Virus record (IMG/VR): IMGVR_UViG_3300008216_000005
Span: 1 to 42,753 of that record
Strand: one strand, 5' to 3'
DNA from: a virus
Length of the DNA: 42,753 nucleotides
The position numbers were made by a program, and so were the translations under genes. Shown one piece after another: positions 36,866 to 42,753 of this stretch. The notes beneath the pieces were generated by a model. It had not been told where the DNA came from. It made no database searches and was given only the letters and a program-made list of their open reading frames with translations. Position 1 is the first letter of the stretch. The number at the start of each line of letters is the position of its first letter.

Positions 36866-38893
36866 CTATGCGCCTGCATTCTGGCGCGACATTTCCCGGT
36901 CCCGGGTGATGTCGGCCGTCTTGAAGGCGAATCTCTCTTCGCGGCTGCGCTCAGCCTCGATCTGGTCGTTGCGCATCTCCAGCGGCTTCATCTGCGTCTC
37001 GACAACGGTTCGATCCGTCTCGGCGTAGAGCTTGGCGGTGGAGGCGTCCTTGTTGCGGATCTCGGCAAGCGCCTTGGCAACGTCGATGTCTGTCGGCCCC
37101 TGCTGTGGCTGGCCCTGCGGCATGCCGGCGGCGCGTGCGTCTGCCTGAGCTTTGAGGGCCTGGGATTCCTTGAGTAGAGCCGAAGCGCGGGTTTCCATGA
37201 CCTCGGCTTCCATGCCTGCCTGAACCATCGGGTTCGGCTGCGCGGCCTGCTGCTGCGCCTTCTCCAGGATCTGCATCGCCTTCTTCTTGACGTTGCCCTG
37301 AAGCGGCGAAAGCTCGATCAGCAACTGCGGCGGGACGTTCTGACCCTTCGTCGCCATGATCGACAGCGTGTCGTAGGCGTCCTGCTGCATGTTGATGGTG
37401 TCTGGGCCCTCATCGATGATGATATCCACGTCGAGCGCGCCGAGGGCGTTCATGAGCGTCGGCTGGCCGGTGCGCGGGTCGATCGCCAACTGGTTCACGG
37501 CGAAGAACTGCGCCATGCCCTCGTCGTCGGTGACGCGGATCCACTTCTCGCCTTCCCAGAACTGCTGCACGGCGTTCCAGATCGCCCGGTAGACGCGAAG
37601 CTTCCAGCCCTTGAAGGCCAGAAGATACGGGCCAAGCTCTGCTATGCCGGCCTGCTGCTGGATCTGCATGGCGCGGCCGGAGAGCTTGTCCACGCCCTGC
37701 CCCATCAGGGCCGGGTTGAAGCCATAGTTCTCGATCTCGTTCTTGGCGTCTTCGAGGAAGGCGAGCTGCCCCTGAAGCTCCTGCCCCTTGGCACCGTCAT
37801 CGAACTGCGGCGGCTCGGTGCCGGGAGGATACTGGATCACGCCATCGGGACGCGCGGCTTCCCTGCGAATGCGCTCGATGTCCTTGCCATCATTGGACGC
37901 TGCGATCATCCGGCGGCTATTGAGGATGTGTAGCCCCTTCGAGCGACGCTGGTTGATCTCGTCCTGGCTGGAGCGCATGTTGCGCACGAACCCGTAGCGA
38001 TCGCCCTCATGGTCGACGTTGGCCGAATACATGATGAACTTGCAGATGGTACGCTTCTTCTCGTCCTTGAACGGAGAGATGCCCTCAGCAAGGACCGTAG
38101 CGCCCGTGTAGACGCAATAACGCCATTCCCCGCCCTTGCGGTAGTAATGGTCGATGATGCGAACCCTGGTGCCCTTGTCGCCCGTGGAAATCCACTTGTT
38201 GTCGGTGTCGGGATTGCTGGTCAGCTCGGAGCCGGCCTGAAGCGAGTTCCGCAGCTCCTCTTCCTTGTCCGGGAACATCTCGATCGCGGCTTCGACATCG
38301 ACCCACTTGCCAACGCCCATGAAACGGGCGTCGGAGAAGTCCATCTTGAGCGAACGCGGGTCGTAGAAGAACGACGACGGGTCAACCGTTTCGAACCCGA
38401 CCTCGATCCCGCCGTCCGGGTTGCGGCTCAGCATCAGCTCAATGCCCGACAGACCGTCAACGGCGCCATCCATCCCGCAGATCGGGGACTTGGTAGTCCA
38501 TTCCTGTTCATCGCAGACGAAGCGGAGGACCGCGGTCGCGATCTCTGCACCTTCCTCGTGCTTCGGCGTGCGTGGAAAGCCGCGCGGATCCTGCCGCTGG
38601 CGTTCCAACAGTCCGACCACTGCATTGATCTTGCGCCCGACGCGGTTGTAGATCACCTCTGGCTGCAGGCGGTCGCGCAAGGCCTTCCGCTGCTTCTCCG
38701 TCAACTGGGCGCCATGGTAATACCGGCGCGCTTCCTGCTGCTCCTTGATTTCCTCGGTCTTCTGCTCGAGGTAGGCCAGGTATTCCTTCTTGCGGGTCGC
38801 GTGTTCGTCGCCACCGGTCGAGGCCGCACCTGTGCCGCCGTTGCTACCCTGAGAATAGCCGGTTTGATTTGCGAGCATCAGCGCGTCATCCAT
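36866..38893 (-). CDS. Portal protein, P22-type
   Basis: This 675-residue protein fits the P22 gp1 portal family: a wing-like N-terminal part (YYHGAQLTEKQRKALRDRL, core QLTEKQRKAL, VIYNRVGRKINAVVG), conserved DEINQRRSKGLHILN, FNPALMG and KLSGRAMQIQQQAG, and a long C-terminal helical barrel with Gln- and Ala-rich repeats. It forms the dodecameric gate for DNA packaging. The start has no clear ribosome site. Confidence 0.9.
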   Translation of the reverse strand: MDDALMLANQTGYSQGSNGGTGAASTGGDEHATRKKEYLAYLEQKTEEIKEQQEARRYYHGAQLTEKQRKALRDRLQPEVIYNRVGRKINAVVGLLERQRQDPRGFPRTPKHEEGAEIATAVLRFVCDEQEWTTKSPICGMDGAVDGLSGIELMLSRNPDGGIEVGFETVDPSSFFYDPRSLKMDFSDARFMGVGKWVDVEAAIEMFPDKEEELRNSLQAGSELTSNPDTDNKWISTGDKGTRVRIIDHYYRKGGEWRYCVYTGATVLAEGISPFKDEKKRTICKFIMYSANVDHEGDRYGFVRNMRSSQDEINQRRSKGLHILNSRRMIAASNDGKDIERIRREAARPDGVIQYPPGTEPPQFDDGAKGQELQGQLAFLEDAKNEIENYGFNPALMGQGVDKLSGRAMQIQQQAGIAELGPYLLAFKGWKLRVYRAIWNAVQQFWEGEKWIRVTDDEGMAQFFAVNQLAIDPRTGQPTLMNALGALDVDIIIDEGPDTINMQQDAYDTLSIMATKGQNVPPQLLIELSPLQGNVKKKAMQILEKAQQQAAQPNPMVQAGMEAEVMETRASALLKESQALKAQADARAAGMPQGQPQQGPTDIDVAKALAEIRNKDASTAKLYAETDRTVVETQMKPLEMRNDQIEAERSREERFAFKTADITRDREMSRQNAGA

Positions 38894-38930
38894 TCATGGG
38901 CGTTGTGGGGGTATGATCAGGATATGAGGT

Positions 38931-39887
38931 CTAGCCGGTCTGGTTGGCTCTGCGGGCTGCCCAGGCTCGCTTGTAGCGGAGCCGGCTATCACCGCCCTCC
39001 CAGAAGGCAGAGGCGCCCGACCAGCCAGGAATGCGGCTATCTGACCCGGAGACCGTGCAGACCGCATCGCCGTTGCTGTCCCACACGCCACCGGAGATGT
39101 CCTCGCCGTCGAGCACGCACCGATAGGTGTATTCGGTATCAATCTGCATGCCCTTGAAGTGGTTGCGCGTGATGCTGGAAAGCGTCAGCGCCGAGCTGTT
39201 GAAGACTGTCCAGTCCGGGTAACCGCTGGCATCGAGCCGGAAATGAACCATCCCAGTGAGGAAGTTTTGGCCGGTCGGATAGCACGCAAGCGTCGGGCAG
39301 AATGAATTGGTCGTTGAGGCCGTGACCGGAGAGGTGGCGAACACCGTCCTGATGCGCGGGCTGTTGGTAGCGCGCAGTTGGATGTCCTGCCCCACCGCGG
39401 TTGCCGTGATGCCGGCGGCGATCATCGCTGCATTCGCATTGATGACGGTGGCATAGGCCGTCGCAACACCAGAAAGCGTCAGGTCGCCTGCCTGCGTCGT
39501 GTAGTTGATTTGGGTATAGGATGCATCCGCAACGCCGCTGGGCAGCACCTGAATGGCGAGGAGCTTTCCAGCCTCAAATGTCCCGCCAAGCCGCATCGCG
39601 ACATACAGGTCGGTCATCAAGAACCGACAGCCAATTTCCTTGGGCTGCTCTTGAAGAGCAGAGACTGAATAGTAGACGCCGGCCACGTCTGTCGCATTGT
39701 ACATCTGCCCGCCGCCAGCAACGACGCCACTGGCTGCAGCACCCGTAACGGACCAGTCAGGGCCGACATTCGGTTCGCGTCCGGATATGGCCGCGACTGC
39801 CCCTTCGAAATCGTCAACAAGGAGAGGAGGTAAGCCAACGCTGAGGGCAGAAGCGCCTCCGATAGAGAGCCCGATCCCGATCTGCAT
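38931..39887 (-). CDS. Unknown beta-rich protein between terminase and portal
   Basis: This 318-residue protein starts MQIGIGLSIGGASALSVG. It is mainly beta (VDDFEGAVAAI, then MRLGGTFEAGKLLAI), rich in Thr, Ser, Gly and with Cys in the C-terminal third. It looks like a jelly-roll or lectin-type surface protein, but I cannot name a family. Its place before the portal is not usual for fibres. It may be a head fibre, a decoration protein or a moron. The ATG overlaps the previous stop (TAATG). Confidence 0.6.
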   Translation of the reverse strand: MQIGIGLSIGGASALSVGLPPLLVDDFEGAVAAISGREPNVGPDWSVTGAAASGVVAGGGQMYNATDVAGVYYSVSALQEQPKEIGCRFLMTDLYVAMRLGGTFEAGKLLAIQVLPSGVADASYTQINYTTQAGDLTLSGVATAYATVINANAAMIAAGITATAVGQDIQLRATNSPRIRTVFATSPVTASTTNSFCPTLACYPTGQNFLTGMVHFRLDASGYPDWTVFNSSALTLSSITRNHFKGMQIDTEYTYRCVLDGEDISGGVWDSNGDAVCTVSGSDSRIPGWSGASAFWEGGDSRLRYKRAWAARRANQTG

Positions 39888-40147
39888 TACCAGACAGCCA
39901 CAATGCCGGTTGCGGTCGTGCCGGTTGCCCAGACACGCGAGACAGCCAACGGGTGGAGCCCAGCCTCAACGGTGATGGTGACGCTCTGGCCACCGCGCAT
40001 CGTGACCTTCATCGTGCCGCCGGCGCCGACATAGAGCGCACGCGAGACGTGGCCGATGTCAGTGCTGTCGTTCGGCGTGATCTCCGCAGCATTGGAGGCC
40101 GGGCCGAGCACGTTGATGTCTGCGCCGTATGGGTTCGTTGCGGGCAT
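39887..40147 (-). CDS. Small conserved virion-like protein
   Basis: This 86-residue protein starts MPATNPYGADINVLG; AGGAG lies 7 bases before the ATG. SRALYVGAGGTMKVTMRGGQSVT (core RALYVGAGGTMKV) and the end RVWATGTTATGIVAVW are typical of small phage beta proteins that form spike-like trimers or decorate heads. It directly follows the terminase and precedes the unknown protein, and the two may act together. Confidence 0.65.
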   Translation of the reverse strand: MPATNPYGADINVLGPASNAAEITPNDSTDIGHVSRALYVGAGGTMKVTMRGGQSVTITVEAGLHPLAVSRVWATGTTATGIVAVW

Positions 40148-40157
40148 GGTTGGCTCC

Positions 40158-41753
40158 TCAGTAGGTGATCCAGTCGTTATCGGACTCGGCGGGGCGGTGC
40201 GTTCGGTAGTCGTCTGGCTTCTTCGGCCCTGCAGGCTGGGCATTGGCAGTGTGCTGCCACATCTTGTCCAGCAACTGGCCGATGAGGCCGAGCATATCCA
40301 CCTGGTCGTCGTTCTTGCCGGCGGGGAACGTCAGCAGCTCGGACACGAACTTCTCGTACCAAGGCGCGTCGGTCGGGACGTAGAGCCCGTCGAGCGCCAT
40401 GCGTCCGCGAATGGACTGCGCCCGGATCGCCTTGTCGCCTCTCGTCGGGAATGCCTCAGTGACCACCCACGCACGGCGCTCGCGCATCCGGCGATCACGG
40501 TGCGGCCCGATGCCGGACCTGATCTGGCCGGTCTCCTCGGCCCACGCCGACGGCTTCCATTCCAGGACCATGTCACAGAAGGCCTCGATCCATTCATCAG
40601 AGGCAGTTTGCTTGCGCCATACGTCGAGGAGCCACATTCGCCCGAGCGGGTCGAGACCGAGCGCACCGTGAACCGTGTAGTCGCCGCCATTGGCCGTCAC
40701 CGCATAGTCGGAGCCGCCATAGATCGACAGCGTCTCCTTGGCCGGCAGATCCTTCATCAGGCACGGCCGAAGCCAGGAAGCCTTAAACAGGCCACCCTCA
40801 CGAGGCGCCGGCCGCTGCTGGAACTGACCAGCAACCGCGTAGGCATCCATGACCTTCTTGTCGCGCTCGACCACCTCACGGGGGAAGCGTTCGGGGAACA
40901 GAAGCTCTCCGTCCACCTTGCGCGGGTCCTCAAACCCGATTGAGGTGTAGCACTTGCGCTCCGGCTCGAACTCCATCGGGAGCATCAGATGCTCGTAACC
41001 GAAGTCGTTCGCCATGATCAGGCCGGAGACGTCGTCCTCGTGCAATCTCTGCATCACGACGACGATGGCCGACCGATCCGGGTTGTTCAGTCGAGTGGGG
41101 ACGGATTCGCGGAAGGTCGAGTTGACACCCTCGCGCTCTGCATCCGAGCTCGCGCCGTCCACCGACAGCGGATCATCGATCAGCACGCGGTCGCCGCGGG
41201 AGCCAGTCAGGCCCGTGAAGGCCATCGCCTCGCGGAAGCCGGTGGCTGTGTTCTCGAACTTCGTCTTGGCGTTCTGGTCGCTGGTGAGCTCGACCTGCCT
41301 GCCCCAGCGCTCCTGATACCACTCCGACGTGATCAGCCGGCGCATCTTGAGGTTATCGCGGATCGCGAGGGGTAAACTGTGCGACGTTCCGAGATACCGC
41401 AGGAACGGCATGCCCTTCGGACCCCACTCCCATGCCGGCCACATGACACCAACGGACATCGACTTCATCGTGCCTGGCGGGATGTTGATCAGAAGCCGGA
41501 GGATGTCCCCGGTGCTTACAGCCTCCAGGTGGTCGCTGATGGCGTCGAGGTGCCAGCCATGCCGATACTGCTGCCCAGGCTCCAGAACATGCCAGGCTGC
41601 CTTGGTGAAGGACGAGAGCGATACACTGGACCGCTCAATGTCCCGGTCAAGATTCCTCTGCGCTTCCCGCGTCTGGCGCTGCTGGGCTATCGCCTCCAAT
41701 AAGCCCGAGCTTCTGGAGAACGGGATATGCGGCTTCGAGAGATGCAAGTTCAT
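40158..41753 (-). CDS. terL: Terminase large subunit
   Basis: This protein has 531 residues. The N-terminal ATPase has Walker A IPPGTMKS near 91-98 and Walker B VLIDDP near 190-195. The C-terminal RNase H-type nuclease has the first acid in GGSDYAV (near 350) and a late acid in DQVDMLG (near 492). It packages DNA into the prohead and cuts it, probably headful-wise. The first ATG lies 107 bases inside the small subunit gene and lacks a ribosome site, so a later start cannot be excluded. Confidence 0.92.
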   Translation of the reverse strand: MNLHLSKPHIPFSRSSGLLEAIAQQRQTREAQRNLDRDIERSSVSLSSFTKAAWHVLEPGQQYRHGWHLDAISDHLEAVSTGDILRLLINIPPGTMKSMSVGVMWPAWEWGPKGMPFLRYLGTSHSLPLAIRDNLKMRRLITSEWYQERWGRQVELTSDQNAKTKFENTATGFREAMAFTGLTGSRGDRVLIDDPLSVDGASSDAEREGVNSTFRESVPTRLNNPDRSAIVVVMQRLHEDDVSGLIMANDFGYEHLMLPMEFEPERKCYTSIGFEDPRKVDGELLFPERFPREVVERDKKVMDAYAVAGQFQQRPAPREGGLFKASWLRPCLMKDLPAKETLSIYGGSDYAVTANGGDYTVHGALGLDPLGRMWLLDVWRKQTASDEWIEAFCDMVLEWKPSAWAEETGQIRSGIGPHRDRRMRERRAWVVTEAFPTRGDKAIRAQSIRGRMALDGLYVPTDAPWYEKFVSELLTFPAGKNDDQVDMLGLIGQLLDKMWQHTANAQPAGPKKPDDYRTHRPAESDNDWITY

Positions 41754-42138
41754 CGTCTGTCAGCGCTTCCAGTTGCTTGGCGGTGACCTGCACCACCTGA
41801 ATGGTTCCGGAGATCCGGCGGTTCTCGCTCCCCAGACCGAAGAGTTTTGCCTTGCCCATTGTGGCGCTCACAGCGGCGCTGGACTGCTTTTCTGCTAGTG
41901 CGATAGCCCGAGCCTCTTCAAGCTCGTCAGCGAGGCTCTGGACGGTGATCTCGGCCTTTTTGACGGCCTTCGACTGGATCTCATTGACCCGCCGCCGCAC
42001 GGCATCATTTGTCATCAGCCTTGATGCGTTCTGCCGGTGCGGCTTGAACCCGGCCTCCGCATAGGCCGCGTCTTGGCTCAGACCCTTTGCAAGAGCCTGC
42101 GCGAACACCTCGTGCCGCTGATTGTCTAGGACTGGCAT
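41647..42138 (-). CDS. terS: Terminase small subunit
   Basis: This protein has 163 residues. An N-terminal HTH (FAQALAKGLSQDAAYAEAGFKP, core LSQDAAYAEAGF, then NASRLMTNDAVRRRVNEI) is typical of the small terminase family, followed by a coiled-coil oligomerisation part (about 60-100) and a C-terminal tail that binds the large subunit. It recognises the packaging site. The gene overlaps the large subunit gene. Confidence 0.82.
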   Translation of the reverse strand: MPVLDNQRHEVFAQALAKGLSQDAAYAEAGFKPHRQNASRLMTNDAVRRRVNEIQSKAVKKAEITVQSLADELEEARAIALAEKQSSAAVSATMGKAKLFGLGSENRRISGTIQVVQVTAKQLEALTDDELASLEAAYPVLQKLGLIGGDSPAAPDAGSAEES

Positions 42139-42192
42139 GGCATCACGCGCAAAATCATTTCTGTTTAGGGCGCAGAGGCCGGGATGAATTTT

Positions 42193-42426
42193 CTAACACC
42201 GCAGCCTTACGGTCTTGCCCGTGACGGCGATCAGGTTGCCGTATTCATCCCGGAGGAACCAGGTGAAATCCACCGGCTCTCGTCTGAGGCATGGCACGAC
42301 GGCATCCTGGGCGGCGATCGGCTCGCGGTCTGGGTTGATGTCGATGCTGGGCTTGACCTGCTCCTGCCTTGCGAGGGCGCTCAAGGCCATCATGAGGAGC
42401 GCGAGGAGGATGACTGCACCGTGCAT
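42193..42426 (-). CDS. Secreted or membrane-anchored small protein
   Basis: This 77-residue protein has a typical signal sequence (MHGAVILLALLMMALSALARQ), after which the mature part is soluble with two Cys (PCLRR and RLRC) that may form a disulphide. It may be periplasmic and act on the envelope. Its place upstream of the terminase genes is unusual for a lysis protein. Starts three bases before the end of the preceding stop. Confidence 0.6.
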   Translation of the reverse strand: MHGAVILLALLMMALSALARQEQVKPSIDINPDREPIAAQDAVVPCLRREPVDFTWFLRDEYGNLIAVTGKTVRLRC

Positions 42427-42427
42427 G

Positions 42428-42574
42428 TCAGATCGCCTTGTTCGAAGCCTGACGCCGTCTTGCCCGCCTGTTGCCTTGCTCCACCCACGGCGTGGGGACC
42501 TTGGGAACATCAGGGATGAGGCGAGGCAGATCGGAGACGGCCAGTGTGACGGCGAGGTAAAGCAGCAGGGGCAT
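42428..42574 (-). CDS. Small membrane-anchored basic protein
   Basis: This 48-residue protein starts MPLLLYLAVTLAVSDL, a short hydrophobic N terminus, then a Pro-rich part and basic tail (NRRARRRQASNKAI). ATGA overlap with the DUF1150-like gene supports translation. Together with the next gene, it forms a small envelope-targeted pair. Function unknown. Confidence 0.55.
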   Translation of the reverse strand: MPLLLYLAVTLAVSDLPRLIPDVPKVPTPWVEQGNRRARRRQASNKAI

Positions 42575-42753
42575 CAATTCACCATCCTGATCTGGATATC
42601 GTTTGCCGCGGCGTAGAAGAACGTCGATGACCGGTTGGTGCTGGCGATAAGAGCGCGCCCGCAATCGTCATAGAGCGCCCAGAACACCGTGCCATCGCTT
42701 TCGAGCGGCCTGACATATCCGAGGCCCTGCGCTTCGAGGAAGCGAGCGCATGC
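42574..42753 (-). CDS. DUF1150-like protein, C-terminal part (repeat of 1-123 included)
   Basis: This is the other end of the gene that starts at 150. The last 123 bases repeat the first 123 of the window, and the frame continues into the unique part with residues SSTFFYAAANDIQIRMVN and a stop overlapping the next ATG (ATGA). Only the first nine codons are absent at this edge. The full protein is 68 residues. Confidence 0.7.
   Translation of the reverse strand, partial: ACARFLEAQGLGYVRPLESDGTVFWALYDDCGRALIASTNRSSTFFYAAANDIQIRMVN
42631..42753. repeat. Terminal direct repeat, right copy
   Basis: Identical to bases 1-123; see the left copy. Remove one copy to make the circular map. Confidence 0.95.

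Noticed and set aside
35816-37177. 453-codon plus-strand frame opposite scaffold and portal
   Set aside because: Shadow frame with repetitive Arg/Leu/His composition; portal and scaffold motifs are on the other strand.
1-42753. CRISPR array, insertion sequence, reverse transcriptase or diversity-generating repeat
   Set aside because: No regularly spaced repeats, transposase or RT motif seen. The podoviral size recalls Bordetella BPP-1, but no template/variable repeat was noticed.

Overview
The window is one complete temperate bacteriophage genome, read as a linearised circle: its first 123 bases recur exactly as its last 123 (1-123 = 42631-42753), leaving about 42,630 unique bases, and one gene runs across the join. 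The host is most likely an alphaproteobacterium, probably Rhizobiales. Reasons are the high G+C coding sequence, a phage-borne GcrA-type cell-cycle regulator (a family confined to Alphaproteobacteria), DUF1150- and DUF1515-like proteins, and an attP that carries the 3' part of a bacterial tRNA-Val(GAC). The virion should be a short-tailed podovirus: there is a P22-type portal, a P22 gp10-like propeller protein, a gp4-like adaptor, an N4-gp56-type capsid and three ejection-type proteins, but no tape measure, tail tube or sheath gene.

Layout. A switch lies near 11.7 kb. A Cro/YdaS-like gene (11468-11680, minus) and a LexA-type CI repressor (11763-12470, plus) diverge from it. Leftward from the switch, tightly overlapping minus-strand genes run to base 1. 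They cover small proteins, two DUF551-like proteins, a RuvC-like resolvase, an SNF2-type helicase, a DNA methylase, a DnaB-type helicase, a DnaA-domain-IV protein, the GcrA-like protein and a DUF6362-like protein, followed by a tRNA-Asn and a structured stretch. Going round the circle, the same strand continues into the late genes: terminase (42.1-40.2 kb), portal, scaffold, capsid, head-tail joining, ejection, fibres and lysis, ending at 21961.

Rightward from the switch is a non-coding control block (12651-13382) with a small terminated RNA and two repressor-like operators. After it comes a plus-strand operon: a run of small unknown genes (13383-15955), then Erf annealase, YqaJ/lambda-type exonuclease, NinB, a TrpF-like TIM-barrel protein, two HNH proteins, an excisionase-like protein and a tyrosine integrase, ending at attP (21835-21880).

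How it works together (inference). CI probably binds sites of the form TGAAAG-N5-CTTTCA in both control regions and shuts both arms. On induction the left arm replicates DNA and then makes virions. The right arm recombines concatemers (Erf plus exonuclease) and excises or integrates the prophage.

The most unusual items are the TrpF-like protein without the expected catalytic Cys in the recombination operon, the roughly 55-nt terminated RNA, the phage GcrA and DnaA-domain proteins, the orphan tRNA T-arm hairpins, a plus-strand membrane gene set against the lysis cluster, and an unidentified 318-residue protein between terminase and portal.
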